From the NCBI GenBank assembly GCA_038207155.1, contig JBBRAB010000004.1:62001-126000 (forward strand): a stretch of DNA of 64,000 nucleotides. Direction: 5' to 3'. Made by a program: the position numbers and the translations under genes. The notes under the pieces were generated by a model. That model saw nothing but the letters and a program-made list of their open reading frames with translations, had not been told where the DNA came from and ran no database searches. Positions 16,553 to 25,211 of this stretch are shown here, piece by piece (the stretch's first letter is position 1; every line of letters begins with the position of its first letter). This DNA is from FEN-1139 sp038207155. Its GTDB lineage: Bacteria; Myxococcota_A; Polyangia; Polyangiales; Polyangiaceae.

Positions 16553-18367
16553 ATGCTCACTTTCCTGAGAATCCGGGGACTCGCCCTGCTCGACGACGTC
16601 ACGCTCGAGCTCGAACGAGGCATGAACGTCCTCACCGGCGAGACCGGCGCGGGGAAGTCCATCATCATCGACGCCCTCACGCTGCTGCGCGGAACCAAGG
16701 CGCGCGCCGAGATCATTCGCGCTGGGGACGATGCGACGCGGGTGGATGCTCAGTTCGAGCTCAGTCCTGTTTTGACGGCGCGGGCCACGATGGTGCTCGA
16801 GCCTCACGGGATCACAGCTGGCGAGGACCCCGAGAGCTGGGTCGTGCAGCGCGTGGTGCCGCGCGCCGGTCGTGGCCGCTGCTTCGTCAATGCGCAGCTC
16901 ACCACGCGCGAGGTTTTGGCTGAGCTCGGCGAGCTCCTGATCGACGTGTGCAGTCAGCACGAGCACCATTCACTGACGCAGGTTGCGCGACACATCGAGC
17001 TACTGGACGCGCATGCCGGACTCGACGCGTCACTCGCCAAGTATAGCCAGGCGTACCTGCAATACCGCGCGCAACTCGCCGAACGTCAGGCGCTGGCCGC
17101 CAAGTGTCGCGACGCGGCCGCGCGCGGCGAGTTCCTGCGTTTTCAACTGGAGGAGCTCGACCGAGTCGCGCCCCAGCCCGGCGAGTACGACGAGCTCAAG
17201 TCCAAGCTGGAACTGTTGAGGGATGCGCAACGTTGGGCAGACTACTCGCGCGATGCGGAATCGCTGCTCTATGAAGCCGAGGACTCGGTCATCCTGAGGC
17301 TTGGACGCCTGATTGAGCGCGCCAAGCGCGGAACGGAGAGTTCCTCACGACTTGCGCTACTGGTGGATCAGCTGGAAGCAGGACGAGCTGCCTGCGAGGA
17401 GGCCTTGGTCCTGGTGCAGCGCTTCGGCACCGAGCTTGAGCTCTCACCTGGCGCCGTTGAGACAGCTGAAGAGCGGCTCCACGAGCTCAGCACCCTGCGT
17501 CGCAAGCACGGCGGCGACCTTGAGGATCTCGCGACTCGACGCCAACAGATGGCAGCCGAGCTCGAGACGCTGGAAAACGTGGACGAACGCCTCAAGAGTC
17601 TCGATCAGGCCAGCGAGCAGCAGCGAGCAAGCTGTGTGGAAATTGCGCTCGGACTTCGCAATTCACGTCGCAAGGCCGCCAGTCAGCTGAGTGCCGCGCT
17701 CGAGTCGGGGCTAGTCGCGCTGCACATTCCGCGCGCCCGCTTCGAGGTACAGCTTCAGAGTCTCCCGCCGGAACAGCTCGGTCCAAAGGGACTCGATCGC
17801 GTCGAGTTCCTGTTTTCGGCGAATCCCGGCGAGCCGCCGGCCTCCCTTTCCCGCGTGGCCTCGGGGGGCGAGCTGTCGCGCGTGCTGCTCGCGATTCGGG
17901 GTGCGGTCGCCAATGCGAGCGCGGGCGTGGCGACCTACGTCTTTGATGAGGTCGATGCCGGAGTCGGGGGCGCGGTTGCCGAGGCAATCGGTCAGCGCTT
18001 GGCACTAGCCGCCAAGGGCACTCAGGTGCTCTGCATCACGCATCTGCCGCAGATCGCCGCCTTCGCCGAGGCGCATTTTCGTGTTGAGAAGCGCGTGATC
18101 GACGAACGCACCACCACTCGGGTCGTCCGCCTCAACATGGAAGAACGCGTCGAAGAGCTGGCAAGAATGCTCGGTGGCGCCCGCGTCACCGACACCGCCC
18201 GCGAGCACGCCCGGCAGCTAATCGCGGAAGCCGCGCTCGCTCGCGAGGGCGCAGAAGGCCCGAGCAAACCCCAGTCCTCACGGGCTAAGGGCGAGGCGCA
18301 ATCCACCCCGAAGGGAGCTCAACGCGGAACCCCGGCAGCGACCACCAAACGCTCGAGTCGCGCGTAG
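16553..18367 (+). CDS. recN: DNA repair protein RecN
   Basis: A 604-aa SMC-like ATPase for double-strand-break repair. It has Walker A GETGAGKSIIIDAL (residues 26-39), a central coiled coil (about 160-370), the ABC signature near VASGGELSRVLLAI, and Walker B with VFDEVDAGVGG. The last 60 residues are a basic, low-complexity extension beyond the usual RecN end. This tail is what overlaps the convergent TlpA-like gene by 49 bp. The ATG start is firm because the family start (LRIRGLALLDDVTLEL) follows at once. Confidence 0.96.
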   Translation: MLTFLRIRGLALLDDVTLELERGMNVLTGETGAGKSIIIDALTLLRGTKARAEIIRAGDDATRVDAQFELSPVLTARATMVLEPHGITAGEDPESWVVQRVVPRAGRGRCFVNAQLTTREVLAELGELLIDVCSQHEHHSLTQVARHIELLDAHAGLDASLAKYSQAYLQYRAQLAERQALAAKCRDAAARGEFLRFQLEELDRVAPQPGEYDELKSKLELLRDAQRWADYSRDAESLLYEAEDSVILRLGRLIERAKRGTESSSRLALLVDQLEAGRAACEEALVLVQRFGTELELSPGAVETAEERLHELSTLRRKHGGDLEDLATRRQQMAAELETLENVDERLKSLDQASEQQRASCVEIALGLRNSRRKAASQLSAALESGLVALHIPRARFEVQLQSLPPEQLGPKGLDRVEFLFSANPGEPPASLSRVASGGELSRVLLAIRGAVANASAGVATYVFDEVDAGVGGAVAEAIGQRLALAAKGTQVLCITHLPQIAAFAEAHFRVEKRVIDERTTTRVVRLNMEERVEELARMLGGARVTDTAREHARQLIAEAALAREGAEGPSKPQSSRAKGEAQSTPKGAQRGTPAATTKRSSRA

Positions 18368-18876
18368 CTCGTCACGCCGTGAGTCACGTCAAAGACGCGT
18401 CCCTTGGGGTCGACGATCACGAGCGTGGGCAAGCTGTTGACTCCGTAGCTCGCGCCCACTGCTCCGTCCTCATCGGCTAGCAATGGGTAGCCCGCGTCGT
18501 GCTGAGCGAGGAACTGCCGGACGGTGGAGGGAGGCTCTGCCTGGTCGACTCCGAGCACAACCACGTCGCGGGCATGCTCCTTGGCGAGTCGAGACAGTGC
18601 GGGCATTTGCGCGCGACAGGGCTGACACCAGGTCGCCCAGAAATCGAGCACCACGACCTGCCCCCGGAGTCCAGACAGGGCCATGCGTTGGGTGGTCTCT
18701 TTCGCTTCGACAAGAGGTAAGGAGAACTCGGGAGCAAGCTCGCGCGGGCCCTCCACGCGCTGACGATCGAGGTATGGCAGCACGAGGAAACCCGCCAGGA
18801 ACGCCAACAACACGACGAGCACAGGCACGACTGGGCCGTCCCAACGACCACGCTTCTCACTTGAGTTCGAGTTCAT
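18319..18876 (-). CDS. Membrane-anchored TlpA/ResA-like thioredoxin
   Basis: A 185-aa thiol-disulfide protein with one N-terminal membrane anchor (about 15-35) and a periplasmic thioredoxin fold. The active site is WCQPC (Cys84, Cys87), with the cis-proline in SLPTLVIVD. Such proteins reduce cytochrome-c maturation apoproteins or other periplasmic disulfides; the partner is unknown here. Its start overlaps the stop of the upstream histidine kinase gene by 4 nt (ATGA), so the two are translationally coupled. Its 3' end overlaps recN on the opposite strand. Confidence 0.87.
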   Translation of the reverse strand: MNSNSSEKRGRWDGPVVPVLVVLLAFLAGFLVLPYLDRQRVEGPRELAPEFSLPLVEAKETTQRMALSGLRGQVVVLDFWATWCQPCRAQMPALSRLAKEHARDVVVLGVDQAEPPSTVRQFLAQHDAGYPLLADEDGAVGASYGVNSLPTLVIVDPKGRVFDVTHGVTSYARLERLVVAAGVPR

Positions 18877-20522
18877 CCTAGTGCACCTCCGGAATCCCCT
18901 GGTCCGCCCCAGATGTGCCGGCTCGAGGGCGGCTCTGCTTCGGCCAGAGCGGTGAGCAGACGTAGCCGCGAAGCACTGCCAGCCCCGGCGATCGGCAAGC
19001 GGATCCTCATGCTTGCACCACCCTCCGGACTGACTTCGGCGGAAATCGTTCCACCATGCTCGACGATGATCTTCTTGACGATAGCCAGCCCGAGCCCAGT
19101 GCCATTGGCCTTGGTCGTGACGTAGGGATCGAACACGCTGGCGCGCAGCTGCTCGGGAATGCCGGCTCCATCATCGTCAACGTCGACGAGCCACCAGTCG
19201 TCGACCTGAGCGACCCGAATGGCTACGCACGCGCGACCCGACGACCGCGCTGGCCTGGCCTGCACCGCGTTTCGGATCAGATTGATGAATACGCGGCGAA
19301 GCAGCTGGGCATCAAACTGTGCAGGAAGCAGGCCTTTTTCGAGCTCGAGCACCACTCGAACCGCGCCCGCTCCCCCCTCTGCGTCGTCGCCGAGTGTGCC
19401 CTCCCCTTCGTCTAGAAGCTCAAAGCCGCGTTGCTGAGAGCGGAGGAACTCGCCGAGATCCCCAACGGAGAGGTTGGCCTGCGGCATGCGGGCGAACGAG
19501 GAGAACTCCGAGACCAGACGCCGGAGCGTCTCCACCTCATCCTCAACGATTTGCAGCGTCGTTTCCATCAAGCGACGAAAGGCGACGGGCTCCTCCGGAC
19601 AACGCCGGTGGGCTTCTTGCACCGCCAGTTGGATCGGAGTGAGAGGATTCTTGATCTCATGAGCGAGACGACGAGCCATCTCTTGCCAGGCGCCGATGCG
19701 CTGGAGGTACTCGATGCGCGCGCGTGAGGTCTCGATTTCACTAACCATGCGATTAAATGAGCGCGTCAGATCGCCGATCTCGTCGCGGCTCTGATCGGGC
19801 ACCCGCACCGTGAGATCACCCGCCCCGACCTTGCGAGTCGCCTCTGCCAACCCGACCAACCTAAGCGTCGGACCGCGTGCGAGCCAGAGGCCCGCCCCAG
19901 CACTGAGCACTACGGAAATCCCAAGCAAGGCGGCGAACGCCAGGACGTAACTGCGCTCATCCTGCCCCCGCCGACCCTCGATTCGCCGGTAGGTGTCGAT
20001 AAACTGCCCCATTGACTCCAGCTCGTCGAGTCGAGCGCGACTCGTCACGAACACCGCCCGCAATCGCAACGATTCGTCGGCATTGAGCGGGCGACGGAGT
20101 TCAAGAGCCTTCTCGGTCGCATCGTCGACGGGTCGACCGCGATCGGCGTGAGCTAGGCTCCGCTCGTCGGCGTCCTCGACGCTCAACGCCACAAGCCCTG
20201 GGTAATGCTCGAGCAACGCCACCAGACGGGACTGGACAAGATCCGTATCGCGCGCGGCAGCCGCGCGCCGGAGCTCTGGGTCATTGGCCGCCGCATCAGC
20301 GGCGTGACGCATTGCCACCTTGATGGTCTTGGCGAGCTCCTGATAGAGCCCGAGACTCTGGTCGAGGCGCACGCCCACCTCGGGCCGATAGAAGCGCTCG
20401 GCTGACTGGCGAACCATGCTGCGCGCAAACACAGTGGCCACGAGTAGGGGGACGAAAGCCACGGCAGCAATCGCGAGCGCAAGGCGCCAACGAATGCGCC
20501 CAGAGAGGGTCATGCTCGCCAT
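18873..20522 (-). CDS. Sensor histidine kinase, NtrY-like
   Basis: A membrane histidine kinase (549 aa from ATG 20522; ATG 20513 and TTG 20549 are alternatives). A first membrane helix (about 14-33) and a second (about 193-213) enclose a helical periplasmic sensor. They are followed by HAMP-like sequence, then the phosphoacceptor motif AHEIKNPLTPIQLAVQEA, where the FxPE/NPLTPIQ pattern is that of NtrY-type kinases. The ATPase has the N box INLIRNAVQA, G1 DVDDDGAGIP and G2 GTGLGLAIVKKI. No response regulator gene is adjacent, so it is an orphan here. It is coupled (ATGA) to the TlpA-like gene downstream. A redox or envelope signal would fit that pairing, but this is inference. Confidence 0.87.
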   Translation of the reverse strand: MASMTLSGRIRWRLALAIAAVAFVPLLVATVFARSMVRQSAERFYRPEVGVRLDQSLGLYQELAKTIKVAMRHAADAAANDPELRRAAAARDTDLVQSRLVALLEHYPGLVALSVEDADERSLAHADRGRPVDDATEKALELRRPLNADESLRLRAVFVTSRARLDELESMGQFIDTYRRIEGRRGQDERSYVLAFAALLGISVVLSAGAGLWLARGPTLRLVGLAEATRKVGAGDLTVRVPDQSRDEIGDLTRSFNRMVSEIETSRARIEYLQRIGAWQEMARRLAHEIKNPLTPIQLAVQEAHRRCPEEPVAFRRLMETTLQIVEDEVETLRRLVSEFSSFARMPQANLSVGDLGEFLRSQQRGFELLDEGEGTLGDDAEGGAGAVRVVLELEKGLLPAQFDAQLLRRVFINLIRNAVQARPARSSGRACVAIRVAQVDDWWLVDVDDDGAGIPEQLRASVFDPYVTTKANGTGLGLAIVKKIIVEHGGTISAEVSPEGGASMRIRLPIAGAGSASRLRLLTALAEAEPPSSRHIWGGPGDSGGALG

Positions 20523-20575
20523 GTTGCGCCGGGCCGGGTACAAGGTCAAACCTGGACTGTCTGGAGTGACCCAAG

Positions 20576-21904
20576 ATGCGGATGGAATGCCCCGTTACCG
20601 ATGACCTGCTCGCCTTTCTGACCAGCACCCCAAGCCCCTACCATGTGGTGGCCGAGGCGCGACGACGACTTAGCGCTGCGGGCTTCCGTGAGCTCGATGA
20701 GCGCCAGGATTGGGAGAGCGCGCCGGGCCTCGCCGGGTTCGTGGTGCGCGGTGGGGGCAGCATCGTTGCCTTTCACATTGGCAGCGGCCCGCTCGCAGAG
20801 CAGGGCTGTCGCGTCATTGGGACCCACACAGATTCACCCCAGCTCCGCCTCAAGCCGTGCTTTGACCAGCGCTCCCCGGCAGGGGTGTCCCTAGCCGTTG
20901 AACCCTATGGCGGAGGGCTCTGGCATACCTGGCTCGACCGTGAACTGTCACTTGCCGGACGCGTCGTTCTTAAGGACGGCAGCGTCGAGCTGATCGATTT
21001 TGCGGCTCCCGTGGCTCGCATCCCGAGTCTCGCGATTCATCTCAACCGCGACGTGAATCGTAAGGGGCTTGAGCTCAACCTGCAGCAGCACCTTTGCCCG
21101 CTGTTGACCCTGCCCCGCTCCGTAGACGAGGCCAATCCCCTCATGGAGGCCCTCGTTCAGCTGCTCGCGTCACGCCGGACAACAGCTGTCCGCGCCGACC
21201 AAATCCTCAGCTTCGATTTGGGCCTGATTGACGCACAGCCCCCGGCGCGAGCGGGACTCGACCAGGAATTCATTTGTTCGGGTCGGCTCGATAACTTGGT
21301 GAGCGTGCACGCCGGATTGAGCGCGCTCCTTGCCGCAACTCCGGGCTCTGCGACCCATGTCTGGGTGGCGTACGACCACGAAGAGGTGGGAAGCCGTTCG
21401 GCGCAGGGAGCGCAGTCCACGCTGCTGCTCGACGTCCTGGCGCGCCTCACTTGCCCAGGCGCGCAGGCCCCTGCGCAGAGCCTGGCCCGATGCGTGGCAA
21501 GCTCACTGCTCCTTTCGGCCGACATGGCGCACGGACTTCATCCAAATTACGTCGACCGACACGACGACAAGCATCGCCCGATTCTTGGTGGAGGGCCCGT
21601 GCTCAAGCAAAACGCCAATCAATCCTACGCAACCGATGCCCCATCGGCGGCCGCCTTCCTGCTCGCCTGCGAGCGTGCGCAGGTGGTGCCCCAGCACTTC
21701 GTGACGCGCAACGACATACCCTGTGGCTCAACCGTCGGTCCCATCACGGCAGCGCGCCTGGGCATGCGCGCCGTGGACGTCGGCAGTCCGATGCTGTCGA
21801 TGCACTCCTGTCGGGAGCTGGCGGCAGTCGCGGATGTGGCTCCCTACCTGCGGGTTATGCGCGCATTTTTTGAGCTGGAACAGCTCCCAGACCCGCGCTG
21901 CTAG
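20576..21904 (+). CDS. M18 family aminopeptidase (aspartyl aminopeptidase type)
   Basis: A 442-aa cytosolic di-zinc aminopeptidase that removes N-terminal residues from peptides, often acidic ones. The metal ligands are seen in GTHTDSPQL (His84, Asp86), SGRLDNL, the catalytic DHEEVGS, SADMAHGLHPNY and the late MHSCRE histidine. Length matches bacterial M18 enzymes (about 430). The ATG lies 54 bp from the divergent kinase start. It ends 5 bp from the convergent membrane-protein gene. Confidence 0.92.
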   Translation: MRMECPVTDDLLAFLTSTPSPYHVVAEARRRLSAAGFRELDERQDWESAPGLAGFVVRGGGSIVAFHIGSGPLAEQGCRVIGTHTDSPQLRLKPCFDQRSPAGVSLAVEPYGGGLWHTWLDRELSLAGRVVLKDGSVELIDFAAPVARIPSLAIHLNRDVNRKGLELNLQQHLCPLLTLPRSVDEANPLMEALVQLLASRRTTAVRADQILSFDLGLIDAQPPARAGLDQEFICSGRLDNLVSVHAGLSALLAATPGSATHVWVAYDHEEVGSRSAQGAQSTLLLDVLARLTCPGAQAPAQSLARCVASSLLLSADMAHGLHPNYVDRHDDKHRPILGGGPVLKQNANQSYATDAPSAAAFLLACERAQVVPQHFVTRNDIPCGSTVGPITAARLGMRAVDVGSPMLSMHSCRELAAVADVAPYLRVMRAFFELEQLPDPRC

Positions 21905-21909
21905 GCGCG

Positions 21910-23259
21910 CTAACCGCCCAGACCGAGCCGCACCCAGGCCAACAGGGCCGCATAGCTCAGCACCCAAATCATCATCAGCCCGGCTCCGCCAGCGAGGCTC
22001 CGCTCCTGACGTGAACCGAGTTCCGACTCCCGCCGTTGGCGCGCCGCAGCCAACCCAAACAGGCCCAGCATCGCCAGCGCACCGACCAGTGCGCTGGCAG
22101 CAACGAGCGCGCTGACTCTCTGGCGATTTAGGCGCCGACGAGCATCGCCACCCTTGAGTGCGCTCGATTTTCCGTCAAGCAGCAAAGGCGAAACCAGCTG
22201 CAACACAGGCCTAACCTCACCGGGCGAGGTCAACGGCCAAGCGAGAGCGGAACTGAGCTCGCCCGCTTCAGTGACGAGCAACCAGGCGGGCGCCGTGAGC
22301 CGGGCGGGCCAGCCAAGAGAGCGGGTCGCAGGCGCGGAGGACGGCTGAAAACGTAGCGTCTCGCGCTGAAGCCAGCCCTGCTCTGAGAGCCACGCCAGCT
22401 GAACCTCGCGCAGACCTCCGACGAGAGACAGCTCAGCGAGCTGACCCGTTTTGCGCGCCATGGTGGATTGTCGAACCGTGGGGACGCCGGCAGACCATGT
22501 CGAGCGCAGAACGTCTCCATCGAGTAACTGCAATTCGAGACTCGAACCAATGTCGATGGGAAAAACTGCCAAGCGCACCACTCCGCCCCTGATGGGCCCA
22601 AAGCTGACCCGCGTGGCAGTCTGTTCGATTGCCGCAGGTTCGTGCTGAGCTGCTTGAAATCCGAGGTCATCGCTCAACGCAACGAGCCGCTGTCCGGGCG
22701 GTACCCCGCTGACAAGCAGCATTCCCGGCATCTGCGCTGCGAGCAGCCCTGATTCGATCCCAACGCGTAAAACCGGCTCACCTGACACGCGCCCCTTGAG
22801 CCACCCCCCCAGCGAGCGACGCTGCTGCCACCATGAGCGAGCTGACTCAGGCAGCGCGCCGCTCGCCCACAGGCCTTGACTCCCGCGAACCTCCAACGAA
22901 CTCACTCGGTCGTGCAGAGGAGAGGCGAGCGTCAGCTGCGCCTCTCCATCGTCGCCGGTCTGAAATGGCACGCTGACCCGAGCGCCATGCGCGAGCTGAA
23001 GCAGAAGCTGCCCCTGCTGCCGACTCGGACGCTCGTCGGTCATCATCCGGAGCTGAAAGAAGGGGGATTGCCCGGCGTCGCAAGGACCGCCGCTCACCCT
23101 GGCCCACCGGAGCTCAGTAGACTGGCTCGTCGCGAGGCTCGCGAGCAAGGCGACCAAACCGAGGAAGGGCGAGCCGAGCACGCTGCCGTAGAGCCATCTT
23201 TCCCAACGGCGCGAGCGCGGTAACTCGAGCGGGAGCGGGGAGTCTGTCGGCTGGGGCAT
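21910..23259 (-). CDS. Hypothetical membrane protein with a large exported domain
   Basis: A 449-aa protein I do not recognise. There is one hydrophobic segment near residues 26-46, about 320 residues of beta-rich exported sequence (VSVPF, VSSLEVRGSQGL, GVVRLAVFPIDIGSSLEL), then two helices close to the C-terminus (about 375-400 and 420-445). ATG 23259 is chosen because AGGAAG lies 5-10 bp upstream. The longer frame from 23376 has no signal-like start. It diverges from the zinc-ribbon membrane gene at 23410. Confidence 0.6.
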   Translation of the reverse strand: MPQPTDSPLPLELPRSRRWERWLYGSVLGSPFLGLVALLASLATSQSTELRWARVSGGPCDAGQSPFFQLRMMTDERPSRQQGQLLLQLAHGARVSVPFQTGDDGEAQLTLASPLHDRVSSLEVRGSQGLWASGALPESARSWWQQRRSLGGWLKGRVSGEPVLRVGIESGLLAAQMPGMLLVSGVPPGQRLVALSDDLGFQAAQHEPAAIEQTATRVSFGPIRGGVVRLAVFPIDIGSSLELQLLDGDVLRSTWSAGVPTVRQSTMARKTGQLAELSLVGGLREVQLAWLSEQGWLQRETLRFQPSSAPATRSLGWPARLTAPAWLLVTEAGELSSALAWPLTSPGEVRPVLQLVSPLLLDGKSSALKGGDARRRLNRQRVSALVAASALVGALAMLGLFGLAAARQRRESELGSRQERSLAGGAGLMMIWVLSYAALLAWVRLGLGG

Positions 23260-23409
23260 CGCGCTTCCTGAAGCGCCAAGGCTCGCACGATTGACCGATC
23301 GACACGAGCAGAACGACCAGCGCGGAACGCTCATTTTTGGAGCCGGGCCGGCCAGAACGCACCGCCCCCTAGCCAAGCGGGGGCCATTTGTGCGAACAAG
23401 TCTACACCC

Positions 23410-24084
23410 ATGACCTCCGCCATGCAGCCCTCTGAGCTCCGAGAACGCCGGTTTTCAGCCAGCTTTGAGCCGATTCCGAAACCCGTATTTGCGCTCGCGG
23501 CGCTGTCTGCGGCAGCGGTGGGTGCGGGATTTTACGACAAGTTCCTAACGGGCGTTCAACACGACGAAGGCATTTGGCTGATCCTGCTGGGTCTGTTCGG
23601 CGTGGGAGCGGCGGCGTGGCGCCTGGGGCTCGGTGCACCGGATCTGTTGCTCGGGGACGCGGGTATCGCGGTCGATCGTGCTGACGAAGTGGAACGCATC
23701 CCCTGGTTCGAACTCAAGAGCGTGACACGTTCGGGTGACTCACTGCACCTGGTCGGTGACTCGCGTCGCATCACGTTACCAATCACCGCCCACCGCGTCG
23801 GGGTTGCACAGCTATTGAGCGAACTGCGCAGCCGCCCCATCACGCTGACCGAGCGTCTCCCCGAGCTGTCGGGACCGATCCCCGATTGCCCTGTTTTACT
23901 AGCCCAACCCGTGCGAGGCCTACAAATTACGGGGCGTCGTTGTGCAGCAAGTCATCTGCCGATCCGCCTCGAGCGCGACGCACGACTCTGCCCACGTTGC
24001 GCGCAGCTCTACCTGGTCGGAGAGCTCCCGGTGAATTGCACGACTTGTCAAACCCCGCTCCGCCAAGAGCCTGCGGCCACCTGA
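23410..24084 (+). CDS. Membrane protein with C-terminal zinc ribbon
   Basis: A 224-aa protein of unknown function. Two hydrophobic segments (about 27-42 and 55-70) are followed by a PH-like, beta-rich stretch (IPWFELKSVTRSGDSLHLVG). The C-terminal ribbon has two CxxC pairs (CPRC and CTTC, about residues 196-216), which should bind zinc. The ribbon probably lies in the cytoplasm. A hairpin-rich 131-bp gap with repeated CTCGAACGGG units separates it from the convergent phosphoesterase gene. Confidence 0.6.
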   Translation: MTSAMQPSELRERRFSASFEPIPKPVFALAALSAAAVGAGFYDKFLTGVQHDEGIWLILLGLFGVGAAAWRLGLGAPDLLLGDAGIAVDRADEVERIPWFELKSVTRSGDSLHLVGDSRRITLPITAHRVGVAQLLSELRSRPITLTERLPELSGPIPDCPVLLAQPVRGLQITGRRCAASHLPIRLERDARLCPRCAQLYLVGELPVNCTTCQTPLRQEPAAT

Positions 24085-24215
24085 CGCCACCAACCGCGTC
24101 GAGCTCGAACGGGCTGGAACGGGCTCGAACGGGGAGCTGGACGCCTCAACGCAACCGAGCAGCAAAGCGGGCGCGCGCGAGGCTAGCGCGCGCGAATGCC
24201 TGTCGACGAGAGAGG

Positions 24216-25211
24216 CTACGGTGCGCGCAGGATCTGCAATTTGCCCTGTTTTAGCTCGATGGCTTCCGGTGCATGGGGACCGTAGTAAGCCGACAGCCCC
24301 ACGTCGATGCGCACCACCTTGCCGCCGCAGGCCTCCGTCACCCCAGTCTTCTGCGGCGTATGCCCGACCACCAGACGTTTTGCGGCTGCGGCTGCCAGCA
24401 TTTGCTCGAGGCCTGCGCAGTCGGCCTCCGAGAGCTCGCCGCCGTAGTCCCGAATCCAATAGGGCGAGTCATCACTACCAAGCGCCGCAGGCAGCGCGGC
24501 GGTCCCCCACATCCAAGCCGCGATCTCGCGATTGATGCGCGAAAGCCCATACGTTACATGCGCGAGCCGCAGTCCACCGTGCACAAATAGCGTATCGTCC
24601 ACGCGCAAGACGACGGGATGAGCGGCGAGCCAACGCGCCCAGCGTCCCCCCGGGAAGAACGCGGCCGCACGCCCGCGCGCCTCGGCGGGAAGCCGCTCTA
24701 GCGCAGCGCCGGGTGCAGGGCTGCGCTCGCTTGCGAAATCAGCAAAGCCTGGCCCCGTGACGTAGCGAAAATCACCCGCGACGTTCATGATCTCATGATT
24801 GCCATTGAGCACGAGCAGCGCTCCTCCGGCAGCCTTGGCTTCGGACTCAAGCTGCTGCAGCCACTCCAGCAACTCACGCTCATTGCTCCCGCGATCGAGC
24901 AGATCGCCGGTCTGCACGAGCACGAGGTTCCCGCCACGCCAATGGCCCTGGTCGTCGCTTGCGCCAACCAGCTGAAACACGCGGCGAGCCGCCGCAAGAT
25001 CCCCGTGAAGGTCCCCGACCGCCACCACTCGCCGGCCCTTGGGACCTTCGTCGAGCGGCGTAGGCGGCGGGCTGGCTGCCACCGGAGTCGCTGAAGAAGT
25101 CAGGGACTGCGACGCAGAGTCGGTCGCGACCTCGCGATGATGACAGGCCACGGCCAGGTGAAGCGCTAGCCCAAAAGCGCAGCCGAACGTCAGGCGGTCA
25201 AGCAGGGACAT
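24216..25211 (-). CDS. Calcineurin-like metallophosphoesterase, lipoprotein
   Basis: A 331-aa exported phosphoesterase. The signal ends in a lipobox (LAVAC, Cys23). The di-metal core is complete: GDLHGD (66-71), GDLLDRG (102-108), GNHE (137-140), and histidines in HGGL and VGHTPQ. The order and spacing match PPP-type protein serine/threonine phosphatases of the bacterial Shelph-like group. ATG 25211 lies inside the last codons of the RNase J gene (14-nt overlap), so it is likely translated from the same mRNA. The frame is open further upstream, but only this start gives a signal peptide. The substrate is unknown; extracytoplasmic phosphoprotein is one option. Confidence 0.85.
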   Translation of the reverse strand: MSLLDRLTFGCAFGLALHLAVACHHREVATDSASQSLTSSATPVAASPPPTPLDEGPKGRRVVAVGDLHGDLAAARRVFQLVGASDDQGHWRGGNLVLVQTGDLLDRGSNERELLEWLQQLESEAKAAGGALLVLNGNHEIMNVAGDFRYVTGPGFADFASERSPAPGAALERLPAEARGRAAAFFPGGRWARWLAAHPVVLRVDDTLFVHGGLRLAHVTYGLSRINREIAAWMWGTAALPAALGSDDSPYWIRDYGGELSEADCAGLEQMLAAAAAKRLVVGHTPQKTGVTEACGGKVVRIDVGLSAYYGPHAPEAIELKQGKLQILRAP

